Source of the DNA: Chitinophagales bacterium 65-1
Lineage (GTDB): Bacteria > Bacteroidota > Bacteroidia > Chitinophagales > Chitinophagaceae
Length of the DNA stretch: 64,000 nucleotides
Assembly (NCBI GenBank): GCA_002050465.1
Contig: MWYX01000060.1
Span: 1-64,000 of the forward strand
Reading direction: 5' to 3'
Shown: piece by piece, positions 26,617 to 35,228 of the stretch
Layout of the letters: each line of letters begins with the position of its first letter
Position numbering within the stretch: position 1 is the first letter of the stretch
Position numbers and translations under genes: made by a program
Notes under the pieces: model-generated
Database searches by the model: none
Seen by the model: the letters and a program-made list of their open reading frames with translations, nothing else
What the model was told of the DNA's origin: nothing

Positions 26617-28242
26617 ATGTATAACATTTCACAATTGACCGACATGCTCGTTCCTGAGTTGCAGGATATAGCTAACGAACAAAATATTAGCAACGCAAAA
26701 AAATTAGATAAACAGGAACTTATTTCACAAATCCTGAACAAACAAACCACAATGAATAATGGCACCGAAGGCGAAAAGCCCAAAAGAAAAAGAATTATTA
26801 AACCTGTTCCCATTTCAAGCGATACACAAGTTGTTGAAGAGGAAAAAACCAAACATGAGCCCAAAGCGAAAAGATCTGAGGCAATTGCAGATAAAAAGAA
26901 AAGTGCTAAAAAAGAAAGGGAAGATGAGCCCGTTAATGATGATCAATCTATAGAAGAACAGGATAATAATAATGATTCTCTAAACAGCCCCATGTCAATT
27001 GCTCCGGCATTGGTAAGTTTGCTTAATGATGATGTACCTCAAAGTGGAGAATCACAAAGCAATGGAGGTTCTTCAGTACAACAAAGAAATTTTCCTCAAA
27101 GAAGGGAACCCTCATTTAATATTGAATTCGATGGAATTATTTTAGGTGAAGGCGTTTTGGAAATGATGCCTGATGGATATGGTTTTTTAAGAAGCAGTGA
27201 TTATAATTATTTATCATCCCCTGATGATATTTATGTATCTCCTTCACAAATAAAACTATTTGGTTTAAAAACAGGTGATACTGTTTATGGTTCCGTTCGT
27301 CCGCCTAAGGAAGGCGAAAAGTATTTTGCATTATTAAAGGTTGAGACAATTAATGGGAAAGGTCCAGACGAAGTTCGTGATCGTGTGCCATTTGATTATC
27401 TTACCCCGTTATTCCCTTTTGAAAAATTAAATCTATTTACCGAATCCAGTAATCTTTCTACAAGGATTATGGACCTGTTTACTCCAATTGGTAAAGGTCA
27501 GCGGGGATTAATTGTTGCCCAGCCAAAAACAGGTAAAACAATGTTGCTGAAAGAAATTGCAAATGCAATAGCAGCCAATCATCCTGAAATTTATTTAATA
27601 ATTGTTTTGGTTGATGAAAGGCCGGAAGAGGTAACCGATATGGAGCGAAGTGTAAGGGCTGAAGTTATTGCATCAACCTTTGATGAGCCGGCTGATAAAC
27701 ATGTAAAAGTTAGTACAATGGCTTTGCAAAAGGCAAAACGGCTTGTAGAGTGCGGGCACGATGTGGTGATATTGTTAGATAGTATTACACGTTTGGCAAG
27801 AGCACACAATACAGTTGCGCCGGCAAGTGGAAAAGTTTTATCAGGTGGGGTGGAAGCCAATGCAATGCAAAAGCCAAAGCAGTTTTTTGGTGCCGCAAGA
27901 AAAATAGAATTTGGAGGCTCACTTACTATTATAGCAACAGCATTAGTTGATACAGGTAGCAAAATGGATGAGGTAATATTTGAAGAATTTAAAGGAACAG
28001 GTAATATGGAACTGCAGTTAGACAGACGTTTATCTAACAGAAGAATTTTCCCTGCAATAGATATTGTTGCATCTTCAACAAGGCGTGATGATCTGTTATT
28101 GGATAAAGATGTTCTTAAACGTATGTGGGTATTGCGTAATCATATGGCAGATATGAATCCTGAAGAAGCTATCAACACCCTGATGAAAAACATGAAAGGC
28201 ACAAAAGATAATATGGAATTTTTGACCTCGATGAACGGGTAA
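26617..28242 (+). CDS. rho: Transcription termination factor Rho
   Basis: Hexameric RNA-dependent ATPase. Rho_N helix bundle at about residues 5-42 ([14 protein letters not shown]), then a long Lys/Glu-rich low-complexity insert (about 50-160) that Bacteroidetes Rho proteins commonly carry, the cold-shock RNA-binding domain with [15 protein letters not shown], and the ATPase core: [18 protein letters not shown] (Walker A), [16 protein letters not shown], and the Q/R-loop region [20 protein letters not shown]. 541 residues. 220 bases upstream carry no clear promoter. A small lipoprotein gene follows after 17 bases. Confidence 0.96.
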   Translation: MYNISQLTDMLVPELQDIANEQNISNAKKLDKQELISQILNKQTTMNNGTEGEKPKRKRIIKPVPISSDTQVVEEEKTKHEPKAKRSEAIADKKKSAKKEREDEPVNDDQSIEEQDNNNDSLNSPMSIAPALVSLLNDDVPQSGESQSNGGSSVQQRNFPQRREPSFNIEFDGIILGEGVLEMMPDGYGFLRSSDYNYLSSPDDIYVSPSQIKLFGLKTGDTVYGSVRPPKEGEKYFALLKVETINGKGPDEVRDRVPFDYLTPLFPFEKLNLFTESSNLSTRIMDLFTPIGKGQRGLIVAQPKTGKTMLLKEIANAIAANHPEIYLIIVLVDERPEEVTDMERSVRAEVIASTFDEPADKHVKVSTMALQKAKRLVECGHDVVILLDSITRLARAHNTVAPASGKVLSGGVEANAMQKPKQFFGAARKIEFGGSLTIIATALVDTGSKMDEVIFEEFKGTGNMELQLDRRLSNRRIFPAIDIVASSTRRDDLLLDKDVLKRMWVLRNHMADMNPEEAINTLMKNMKGTKDNMEFLTSMNG

Positions 28243-28259
28243 ACCAAAAACATTTATAT

Positions 28260-28529
28260 ATGAAAAAAACACTTTTTTATTCAGCTATTATTTTATCTTC
28301 TTTTTTGATTGCATGTAATGAAAGAGGAGAAAAAACGGAAGTAAAAACCGAAAACTCAGGAACAACAGATAAGAAACCACTTCCAAATAATACCATAGAT
28401 TCAAAAAGAACTTCTGTTTCTGTGGGGGCTGGTGGCGGCGCAGTAAAACATAAAAACACCCGGGTAAACGTAGATAGAGGTGGTGTTAAAGTGGGAACAA
28501 AAGATGTGGATATTCAAATTAAAAAATAA
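28260..28529 (+). CDS. Small lipoprotein, unknown function
   Basis: 89 residues. Signal peptide with lipobox FLIAC (Cys19), then a Thr/Lys/Glu-rich linker and a C-terminal part rich in Gly and Val (SVSVGAGGGAVKHKNTRV followed by a GGVKVGTKDVDI stretch) that reads as a short repeat VxVxxGGVxVGxKDV, perhaps beta-structured. I do not recognise a family. It starts 17 bases after rho and is followed by a terminator, so it probably rides on the rho transcript. Confidence 0.75.
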   Translation: MKKTLFYSAIILSSFLIACNERGEKTEVKTENSGTTDKKPLPNNTIDSKRTSVSVGAGGGAVKHKNTRVNVDRGGVKVGTKDVDIQIKK

Positions 28530-28551
28530 TATATCTTCCTAAATTGACCGG

Positions 28552-28579
28552 CCACTGTTTTTTAAAACGGTGGTTTTTT
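28552..28579 (+). terminator. Terminator after the rho-lipoprotein transcript
   Basis: CCACTGTTT-TTTA-AAACGGTGG hairpin with one T-G pair, followed by six T. It ends 11 bases before mnmH. Confidence 0.8.
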
Positions 28580-28589
28580 ATTTGTTTAA

Positions 28590-29690
28590 ATGGCAGTTGA
28601 CAAAATAAATATTGAAGACTTTTTAAAGCTGGCAAATCAATATCCTGTAATTGATGTTCGGAGCCCCGGCGAATATATTCACGCACAAATTCCCGGCGCC
28701 TATTCATTGCCGTTATTTAATGATGAAGAAAGAAAAGTAATTGGAACAGCTTATAAGCAACAAAGCAGAGAAACCGCCATAAAAATGGGGTTGAGTTTTT
28801 TTGGTGTGAAGATGAAAAAGTTGGTAGAAGATGTTGAAGAAATAATTAATAATAGACTACAGACAGTAGGTAATACGCAATTGCATATTGATAACCTTGC
28901 CTACCGGCAGGCAGGTTGCCTATTGATTCATTGCTGGAGGGGAGGCATGCGAAGTGGGGCGGTTGCCTGGCTTTTGGATATGTATGGATTTAAGGTTTAT
29001 ACTTTAGCTGGGGGCTATAAAGCATTTCGCACTTGGGCATTACAACAATTTAATAAAGCATATAATTTTAAAATACTGGGCGGCTATACAGGGTCAGGAA
29101 AAACATTACTCCTGCAGGAGTTTAAAAGAAAAGGTTATCCGGTTATTGATCTTGAAAATCTGGCGAATCATAAAGGATCTGCCTTTGGCGCAATTGGAGA
29201 GAAGCCGCAACCTACTCAGGAAATGTTTGAGAATTTATTGGCGATGAAGTTAAATGAAATAAGAAATAAGAAGAATGAAATTTGGATCGAAGATGAAAGT
29301 CAGCGCATTGGAAAACTTATTATTCCGAATTCTTTTTGGGAAAAAATGCGAACAAGTCCCGTTTATTTTTTAGAAATTCCTTTTGAAGAAAGATTAAATT
29401 ACCTGGTTAATACTTATGGGAATTTTGATAGCGATAAACTGCAGGAGTCAATAGAACGTATTCAAAAAAGATTAGGCGGGCTTGAAACAAAAAATGCCTT
29501 ACAATTCCTGAAGGATGATAATATCATCGAATGTTTTAGAATATTACTAAGCTATTACGATAAGCTTTATACAAAAAGCTTACACAACAGGGAAAACATT
29601 TATTCAATTCTAAATAAAATACATTGTGATGATATAAATAGTGAAAAAAATGCTCAAAAAATATTGCTACCTATAACCGTAGAACAATGA
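28590..29690 (+). CDS. mnmH: tRNA 2-selenouridine synthase
   Basis: Replaces the 2-thio group of U34 in some tRNAs by selenium, using selenophosphate. N-terminal rhodanese domain (PVIDVRSPGEYIHAQIPGA, catalytic Cys115 in HCWRGGMRSGAVAWLLDMYG) and C-terminal P-loop domain (LGGYTGSGKTLLLQE, residues about 157-171, then GSAFGAIG and IWIEDESQRIG). 366 residues. An insert of about nine residues, NLAYRQAGC, just before the catalytic loop is encoded by an imperfect palindrome (separate entry). selD overlaps its stop by four bases (ATGA), so translation is likely coupled and selenophosphate supply is matched to its user. Confidence 0.95.
   Translation: MAVDKINIEDFLKLANQYPVIDVRSPGEYIHAQIPGAYSLPLFNDEERKVIGTAYKQQSRETAIKMGLSFFGVKMKKLVEDVEEIINNRLQTVGNTQLHIDNLAYRQAGCLLIHCWRGGMRSGAVAWLLDMYGFKVYTLAGGYKAFRTWALQQFNKAYNFKILGGYTGSGKTLLLQEFKRKGYPVIDLENLANHKGSAFGAIGEKPQPTQEMFENLLAMKLNEIRNKKNEIWIEDESQRIGKLIIPNSFWEKMRTSPVYFLEIPFEERLNYLVNTYGNFDSDKLQESIERIQKRLGGLETKNALQFLKDDNIIECFRILLSYYDKLYTKSLHNRENIYSILNKIHCDDINSEKNAQKILLPITVEQ
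28895..28915. repeat. Palindromic element inserted in frame in mnmH
   Basis: Core TGCCTACCGGCAGGCA (28898-28913) is a palindrome with one mismatched pair; arms extend to 28896-28915 with a T-G pair. It encodes Leu-Ala-Tyr-Arg-Gln-Ala-Gly in mnmH, at a point where family members go straight into the strand before the rhodanese Cys. GC content is far above the flanks. I recall such palindromes as dispersed elements in Bacteroidetes (memory, not checked). Confidence 0.65.
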
Positions 29691-30748
29691 ATACCTCAGA
29701 TATCATAAAACTAACGCAATATTCTCACGGCGCCGGTTGTGGTTGTAAAATTGCTCCAAACATACTTGAAGATATTTTAAACACACATCTTTCACTGCCG
29801 GATAACAATAAACTTTTAGTTGGCAACAGCAATAAAGATGATGCAGCTGTATTTGACCTGGGTAATAAAATGGCATTAATTTCTACAACAGATTTTTTTA
29901 CCCCTATTGTTGATGATGCTTTTGATTTTGGAAGAATAGCTTCTGCAAATGCAATAAGCGATGTATATGCAATGGGAGGCAGGCCGATTTTAGCAATTGC
30001 AATTCTTGGCTGGCCAGTTGAAAAGCTTTCATCTGATTTAGCCAGAAAAGTTATTGAAGGAAGCAGATCAATTTGTGAAGAAGCAGGAATTTCCTTAGCC
30101 GGAGGACACAGTATCGATTCTGTTGAACCGATTTTTGGTTTAGCTGTCAGCGGTTTAGTTAGTATAAAAAATCTGAAAGAAAACAGTACGGCAAATGAAG
30201 GGGATATTATTTTTTTAACCAAACCAATTGGAGTTGGGATATTATCTACTGCACAAAAAAGGGGAGTATTAAAAGAAGAGCATCGATCACAATTCATCAA
30301 TCAGCTTATACAATTAAATAAAGTGGGGGAAAAGTTAGGTAAGATAAAAGGAGTTTCTGCTATGACTGATGTTACAGGTTTTGGCTTAATGGGTCATTTA
30401 ATTGAAATGGCAGAAGGTTCTAATTTATCTGCAGAATTATATTATTCCCAGGTAAAGATAATCGAAGGAGCAAGAGAGTATTTATTACAACGCATTGTTC
30501 CTGACGCCACTTATCGAAATTGGAATAGTTACAATAAAAAAGTAAGTTTTGAAAAAGGTGTAAATGTTATGGAAGCTTTTTCTATCTTGTCTGATCCTCA
30601 AACTAACGGAGGCTTATTAATAGCAGTTGAGCAATCAGCAGTAGATGAGGTTAAGCAAATATTAATGGAAAATGATCTTGTATCATTTATTGAACCTATT
30701 GGAAAGTTTACTGCGGCCTCAGAAAAAATAATAACGGTAAAACAATAA
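29687..30748 (+). CDS. selD: Selenide, water dikinase (selenophosphate synthetase)
   Basis: Makes selenophosphate from selenide and ATP. The N-terminus LTQYSHGAGCGCKIAP carries the catalytic position as Cys18 (not selenocysteine; no in-frame TGA) and Lys21. DDAAVFDLGNKMALISTTDFF, ANAISDVYAMGGRP and LAGGHSIDS are the AIRS-type ATP-binding motifs, and MTDVTGFGLMGHL and SDPQTNGGLL complete the family. 353 residues. Overlaps mnmH by four bases. No selA/selB or selenoprotein genes are in the window, so the visible use is tRNA selenouridine. Confidence 0.96.
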   Translation: MNTSDIIKLTQYSHGAGCGCKIAPNILEDILNTHLSLPDNNKLLVGNSNKDDAAVFDLGNKMALISTTDFFTPIVDDAFDFGRIASANAISDVYAMGGRPILAIAILGWPVEKLSSDLARKVIEGSRSICEEAGISLAGGHSIDSVEPIFGLAVSGLVSIKNLKENSTANEGDIIFLTKPIGVGILSTAQKRGVLKEEHRSQFINQLIQLNKVGEKLGKIKGVSAMTDVTGFGLMGHLIEMAEGSNLSAELYYSQVKIIEGAREYLLQRIVPDATYRNWNSYNKKVSFEKGVNVMEAFSILSDPQTNGGLLIAVEQSAVDEVKQILMENDLVSFIEPIGKFTAASEKIITVKQ

Positions 30749-30997
30749 ATGAATTTTCAATTCACTGATATTATAGGTAGTGTTGGCGTGTTTATTTTAT
30801 TGCTTGCTTTCGTTTTAAATCTGCTTAATAAAATTTCAAGAGAAAATATAATCTATATCCTGATGAATATTGCGGGGGCAGGATTGGCATGCTATGCATC
30901 TTATCTGATCAATTATCTGCCGTTCATTATTCTTGAAGGAGTATGGACATTTGTTTCCATAATAGCTTTATTAAGCTATAAGAAAGAAATTACTTAG
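30749..30997 (+). CDS. CBU_0592-like small membrane protein
   Basis: 82 residues with three hydrophobic segments (about 8-25, 33-50, 54-74) and the pattern [21 protein letters not shown] - [16 protein letters not shown] - [14 protein letters not shown], as in the CBU_0592 family of unknown function. The ATG follows directly on the selD stop codon, so it is the third gene of the mnmH-selD operon. Its 3' end overlaps the convergent pterin dehydratase gene by eight bases. Confidence 0.75.
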   Translation: MNFQFTDIIGSVGVFILLLAFVLNLLNKISRENIIYILMNIAGAGLACYASYLINYLPFIILEGVWTFVSIIALLSYKKEIT

Positions 30998-31226
30998 AAT
31001 ATAACTTATCTATTATTTTAGATAGCTTCCTGTCTTTAACAGTAACAACATCCCCGGCATCATGAGTGTTCAACCATATTTCTACCTTATTATATACGTT
31101 TGTCCATAACGGATGATGGTCCATCTTTTCTGCTGCGAAAGCAACCTTTGTCATAAAAGCAAAGGCTTCTGTAAAATTTTTAAATTCAAACTTTTTATAC
31201 AGTTTGTTATCTTCTTCTTTCCACAT
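30990..31226 (-). CDS. 4a-hydroxytetrahydrobiopterin dehydratase (pterin carbinolamine dehydratase)
   Basis: 78 residues covering most of the PCD fold. The signature [20 protein letters not shown] (the active-site His-His-Pro and the conserved NVYNxV) is at residues 35-54, followed by [11 protein letters not shown]. It recycles the pterin cofactor of aromatic amino acid hydroxylases; some members also act as dimerisation cofactors. It is slightly shorter at the N-terminus than the ~95-residue norm. Convergent with the CBU_0592-like gene, overlapping by eight bases. Confidence 0.9.
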   Translation of the reverse strand: MWKEEDNKLYKKFEFKNFTEAFAFMTKVAFAAEKMDHHPLWTNVYNKVEIWLNTHDAGDVVTVKDRKLSKIIDKLYSK

Positions 31227-31232
31227 AAAATA

Positions 31233-31304
31233 TTATTTTTTAAATTTAAAAATGGCAATCAAAGTAGTTATTGCACAAACTGCTAAAAATTTTAATAGGA
31301 TCAT
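31233..31304 (-). CDS. Possible 23-residue membrane peptide
   Basis: ATG 31304 opens a 23-codon frame encoding a hydrophobic helix followed by a basic tail (MILLKFLAVCAITTLIAIFK then FKK). It has GGAAG six bases... upstream as a fair ribosome site and sits between two minus-strand genes. No family recognised; such frames also occur by chance in AT-rich DNA. Confidence 0.3.
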   Translation of the reverse strand: MILLKFLAVCAITTLIAIFKFKK

Positions 31305-31308
31305 ACTT

Positions 31309-31327
31309 CCTGTTTTAATAAAACGGG
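31309..31327 (-). other. Stem-loop between the IPExxxVDY gene and the small peptide frame
   Basis: CCTGTTTT-AAT-AAAACGGG, eight pairs with one T-G, immediately after the stop of the gene at 31329. No T run follows on the minus strand, so it is not an ordinary terminator. Confidence 0.4.
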
Positions 31328-31328
31328 T

Positions 31329-31763
31329 TTAAAAGATAAGATGTTGTTTATTCTTAATTTTTTCATTAGTCATTTCTGAAATGAGCTGAACAGCGGGAAT
31401 TGTTTTAATAGATGACATTAATGCAAGAATTTCTTCATCCTGAATTATATCATCCTTGATCAGCCACAAAAAATCAAGATGTTTAAACTCTGGTAAAAGA
31501 TATTCACCATCAAACTGATTATTGTATAAATAATGCCTGATAGTACCGCAATTTTCGGCATATTCATAAATAGAAAAGAAATAATTACGCTGTTTCTTAT
31601 TAAGCTGGATTTCTATACTGTTATTTATTCTGAAATCAAACCTTAGAATTTGATTAAGATGCCAGCAAAATTGATAATGTTTAATTGGCGCAACAATACC
31701 CAATAACCTTGTATCCTGAAAGAATTCATCAATTAAAACCTGGTTATCTATTCGTAATTTCAT
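31329..31763 (-). CDS. IPExxxVDY family protein, unknown function
   Basis: 144 residues from ATG 31763. Matches a Bacteroidetes-restricted family: FFQDTRLLGIVAPIKHYQFC followed by WHLN near the start, HYLYNNQFDGEYLLPEFKHL and DFLW (the LPEFKHLDF stretch stands for the family IPExxxVDY motif) and a final QHLIF. Function unknown; no metal or nucleotide site is visible. A longer start at 31832 is rejected because it would run into a perfect dyad upstream and adds residues foreign to the family. Divergent from feoB. Confidence 0.7.
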   Translation of the reverse strand: MKLRIDNQVLIDEFFQDTRLLGIVAPIKHYQFCWHLNQILRFDFRINNSIEIQLNKKQRNYFFSIYEYAENCGTIRHYLYNNQFDGEYLLPEFKHLDFLWLIKDDIIQDEEILALMSSIKTIPAVQLISEMTNEKIKNKQHLIF

Positions 31764-31822
31764 AAAAAGACGGGAAAGAGAATTTTTCAATATAATGATT
31801 AAAAAAATTCTTAAATAAGCCA

Positions 31823-31855
31823 ATACTATCAACGGTTAAAATAGGTTGATAGTAT
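31823..31855. promoter_or_regulatory. 11-bp perfect inverted repeat between IPExxxVDY gene and feoB
   Basis: ATACTATCAAC / GTTGATAGTAT with an 11-base spacer, in the divergent intergenic region 64 bases before feoB. Its size and place suggest an operator (iron regulation is the natural guess). A T-rich stretch after the right arm also allows a weak terminator reading. Confidence 0.45.
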
Positions 31856-31918
31856 CTCTTTTCTTAAATCGTAAGGTAGAATTAATTGTTCAATTTAATT
31901 TTACCAATAGTTTAAAAA

Positions 31919-34033
31919 TTGTCCTCCTCGTTACATATTGCTTTAGTTGGAAATCCCAATAGCGGGAAAAGCTCTGTATTTAATTCTCTTACGGGGTTAA
32001 ATCAAAAGGTTGGAAATTTCCCCGGAGTTACCATTGATAAAAGATCGGGAGTTGCGCAGATAGCGGAATCTTTAAAAGCATACATTATAGACTTACCGGG
32101 TGCATATAGTTTATATCCAAAAAGGCATGATGAATGGGTTTCTTACAAAGTTCTCATTAACCAGGATAAAGATGTAAAAGCTGATATTTTTTTATTAATT
32201 GCAGATGCATCTAATTTAAAACGAAACCTTTTATTCTGCTCACAGCTTTTAGATCTGAAAAAACCGGTAGTGGTAGCGCTCACGATGATGGATATTGCTA
32301 AGAAAAAAAATATTCAAATTGATATTGCAGGGCTTGAAAGAGAATTAGGGGTGCCGGTTATCCCGGTAAATCCTAGAAAAAATAAGGGTTTAAAAGAATT
32401 AAAAAAAGCTATTGAGCAAACTGCAGATAATTTATATAAAGCACCTGTCAGAGATTTTATTGACAGCAATGCTTTTGCACCCCAGGCTATTAAAGAAATT
32501 CATAATCGTTTCCCAGGGTTTAGCGATTATAGAGCGATCCATTATTTAATCAATCATGAAAATTTTGATCTGGATACTGTAACCCAGGATACAATTGAAA
32601 ACATCGAGATCAGGAATAAATTCAATCCCACTAAAACACAGGCAGAGGAAATAGTGCAACGATATGGACGGATAAAACATATCATGCACCAAACAGTTGT
32701 AGAAGCTGACCCTTTGCAAAAAGCTTTATTCACTGAAAAACTTGATAATATATTACTGCATCGCACATGGGGTTACATTATTTTAATTAGTGTACTTTTT
32801 TTACTGTTCCAAAGTATATTTTGGTTGGCGCAATATCCGATGGATGCAATTGAATGGAGCTTTGCAAAGCTGGGCGGATATCTCGGAAGTACGCTTTCTG
32901 AAGGGTGGTTCAGCGATGTATTAATTAATGGAGTACTTGCCGGACTTAGCGGGATATTGATATTTATTCCACAGATAATGATATTATTTGGTTTAATAAC
33001 ATTGCTGGAAGATAGTGGCTACATGGCACGCATAAGTTTTCTTACAGATAAGCTTATGCGTAAGGCAGGATTAAATGGAAAGAGTGTAATGCCAATGATC
33101 AGCGGACTTGCGTGTGCAGTACCGGCAATTATGAGCGCAAGAAATATTGAGAATAAAAAAGAACGATTGCTTACTATAATGTGCACCCCGCTAATGAGCT
33201 GCAGTGCCCGGTTACCGGTTTATACAATACTTATAGCACTCATAATTCCAAAACAACTGTACTTTGGTTTTTTAAGTTTACAAGGGTTGGTAATGATGGC
33301 ATTGTATTTACTCGGAACCGCTATGGCACTAATTACAGCATATATATTTAAGTGGTTTATTAAAAGCATAGAAAGAAGTTTTTTTATTCTAGAACTACCT
33401 GTTTACCGTGGTCCCCGATGGAAGAACATTTTTTATACAATGGTGGAAAAAGCAAAAGTTTTTGTTTTTGATGCAGGTAAAGTTATCATGGTCATTAGTT
33501 TGCTTTTATGGGTATTAAGCAGTTTTGGGCCAAAAGAAAAAATGAAAGAAGCAAGCGAAAAATATGAGTCGCTTGCTGCAGCCAATCCTTCGCTTGCCAA
33601 TCAATATAATAAAGAAAGAAAAACTGTATTGCTTGAAAAATCATATGCAGGTATTTTAGGGAAAGCTATTGAGCCGGCAATTTCGCCATTGGGATACGAC
33701 TGGAAAATAGGAATAGCATTGATAACATCTTTTGCAGCCCGTGAAGTTTTTGTGGGAACGATGGCTACATTATATAGCGTAGGAGAAGATAATGACAAAA
33801 CAACGTTGCGGGAAAAAATGCAGACTGCAGCAAGATCTGATGGAACTAAAGTCTATACCGTTGCAACCGGGCTTTCATTGCTTGTATTTTATGTTATTGC
33901 CATGCAATGTATGAGTACATTAGCAGTTGTAAAAAGAGAAACCAGAAGCTGGAAATGGCCAATTATACAATTGGTTTATATGACAGCGCTTGCCTATATG
34001 ATGAGTTGGGTAGTGTATAATATTTTTAAATAA
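31919..34033 (+). CDS. feoB: Ferrous iron transporter FeoB
   Basis: 704-residue GTPase-coupled Fe2+ importer. G domain: G1 GNPNSGKSSVFN at residues 10-21, G3 DLPGAYSL, and G4 as TMMD where most FeoB have NMxD; then a helical spacer and the membrane part with the two Gate repeats (LIPSI-type stretches FIPQIMILFGLITLLEDSGY and ARISFL; SGLACAVPAIMSAR; CTPLMSCSARLPVYTILIAL). Start is TTG 31919, forced by an in-frame TAA six bases before. feoA is encoded separately 10 kb upstream. No FeoC. Confidence 0.95.
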   Translation: MSSSLHIALVGNPNSGKSSVFNSLTGLNQKVGNFPGVTIDKRSGVAQIAESLKAYIIDLPGAYSLYPKRHDEWVSYKVLINQDKDVKADIFLLIADASNLKRNLLFCSQLLDLKKPVVVALTMMDIAKKKNIQIDIAGLERELGVPVIPVNPRKNKGLKELKKAIEQTADNLYKAPVRDFIDSNAFAPQAIKEIHNRFPGFSDYRAIHYLINHENFDLDTVTQDTIENIEIRNKFNPTKTQAEEIVQRYGRIKHIMHQTVVEADPLQKALFTEKLDNILLHRTWGYIILISVLFLLFQSIFWLAQYPMDAIEWSFAKLGGYLGSTLSEGWFSDVLINGVLAGLSGILIFIPQIMILFGLITLLEDSGYMARISFLTDKLMRKAGLNGKSVMPMISGLACAVPAIMSARNIENKKERLLTIMCTPLMSCSARLPVYTILIALIIPKQLYFGFLSLQGLVMMALYLLGTAMALITAYIFKWFIKSIERSFFILELPVYRGPRWKNIFYTMVEKAKVFVFDAGKVIMVISLLLWVLSSFGPKEKMKEASEKYESLAAANPSLANQYNKERKTVLLEKSYAGILGKAIEPAISPLGYDWKIGIALITSFAAREVFVGTMATLYSVGEDNDKTTLREKMQTAARSDGTKVYTVATGLSLLVFYVIAMQCMSTLAVVKRETRSWKWPIIQLVYMTALAYMMSWVVYNIFK

Positions 34034-34076
34034 TTATATTGTAATGCATTAAAAGGACAAGCCAACTCTGATAAGA

Positions 34077-35228
34077 TTACCAATTAACCAAGGTAGCAAT
34101 CCTGTTTTTTATCTGCGGATAAATTCTTCGTGATAGTTCAGTTACAATATCTTCATTACGTGGAATGCGATAATTGTTGTTATTTAGCAATGCGTATTCA
34201 TTACCGCTTAATGCCCGTGAGTCTCCCGTATAAGTGGCATATTCTTCCTGCCAGTTAAATTGATCACTGTATCGGTTGTTTGTTATATTTCTTCCCGTGT
34301 TTATATCTGTAATTCTTAATTCCATATCACCAGAAGCAGTAAAATATTTTTTTACAATGTATAATGTAGCACTTATAGTTTGGTATTGAACCTTACCGGA
34401 AGTATCTCTACCTGATTCAATTTGCCTGCTTACAGTCCGGGAGTATTGATTTGTCATTGGTTGGGGAATATTCATGTATTGCCATGTAAGGTCAACCTCC
34501 CAATCAGGACGAATATTTTCTCTCCGGGCTTCCCAGTCAGTATAAAATTGGGCTGGTATGTTTTTATTATAATTTCCACCCAGGTCGCTCACCAGGCTTC
34601 TTTGGAAGTAATCATTGTTATAATTGTTTCCATAATTATTCCAACCCATGCTGTTATAAAAGAATGTATTATCTCTTATAGGGTTAATAACAACTATTAT
34701 AATACTATTTTCAAATGAAATATCTATCTGCTGGCGCACATCTTTATAGTTGGGCACAAATTCATTTGCCTTTCTAAAAGCATAGTACGCATTTCTAAAA
34801 GACTCCTTATCACCCTTATTCATTTCGTACATACCTAAATTGTAGTAATCTTCTGCTCCATTTTGTTTTGCCTTTTGTATTTCAGAAGCATACGATGGTG
34901 CGTTTACTAATTTTGCTGCAGCTGGGGAGTTGGCAATAGTTTCGGATAATTTTTTTAAAGCTTCATATTCTTTAATGATCTTGATCCATTTATCTGCTTC
35001 GGTTAACGTGTTGTAAACTTCAATTTTATTGAGATGGCTTTTGGCAGCATCGGTATATAAATTAGTAATTGTATTTTTTAATTCTATATTGGTTGGGTCT
35101 TTATCAAGTTTTTTTAGTACGCCCAATAATGCCTTATCCTCTGTTGTTTTTTTAGCACTTTTGCTTGAATTACATGACGTAAACAGAAAAATTAAAAATG
35201 AAAGAAATGTGTAAATATATTTTTTCAT
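34077..35228 (-). CDS. Lipoprotein with helical repeat N-terminus, unknown function
   Basis: 383 residues from ATG 35228 (signal peptide with lipobox LFTSC). The N-terminal half is helical and TPR-like (YYNLGMYEMNKGDKESFRNA, then YYAFRKANEFVPNY), the C-terminal half is rich in Tyr/Asn/Gln and ends with a conserved-looking ELSRRIYPQIKNRIATLVNW. I do not recognise a named family; similar lipoproteins seem limited to Chitinophagaceae relatives. A TTG five codons upstream is possible but worse. Single gene, convergent with feoB. Confidence 0.8.
   Translation of the reverse strand: MKKYIYTFLSFLIFLFTSCNSSKSAKKTTEDKALLGVLKKLDKDPTNIELKNTITNLYTDAAKSHLNKIEVYNTLTEADKWIKIIKEYEALKKLSETIANSPAAAKLVNAPSYASEIQKAKQNGAEDYYNLGMYEMNKGDKESFRNAYYAFRKANEFVPNYKDVRQQIDISFENSIIIVVINPIRDNTFFYNSMGWNNYGNNYNNDYFQRSLVSDLGGNYNKNIPAQFYTDWEARRENIRPDWEVDLTWQYMNIPQPMTNQYSRTVSRQIESGRDTSGKVQYQTISATLYIVKKYFTASGDMELRITDINTGRNITNNRYSDQFNWQEEYATYTGDSRALSGNEYALLNNNNYRIPRNEDIVTELSRRIYPQIKNRIATLVNW

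Noticed and set aside
31764..31832. Longer start for the IPExxxVDY gene
   Set aside because: The extra hydrophobic 23 residues reach into the inverted repeat before feoB and are not part of the family.
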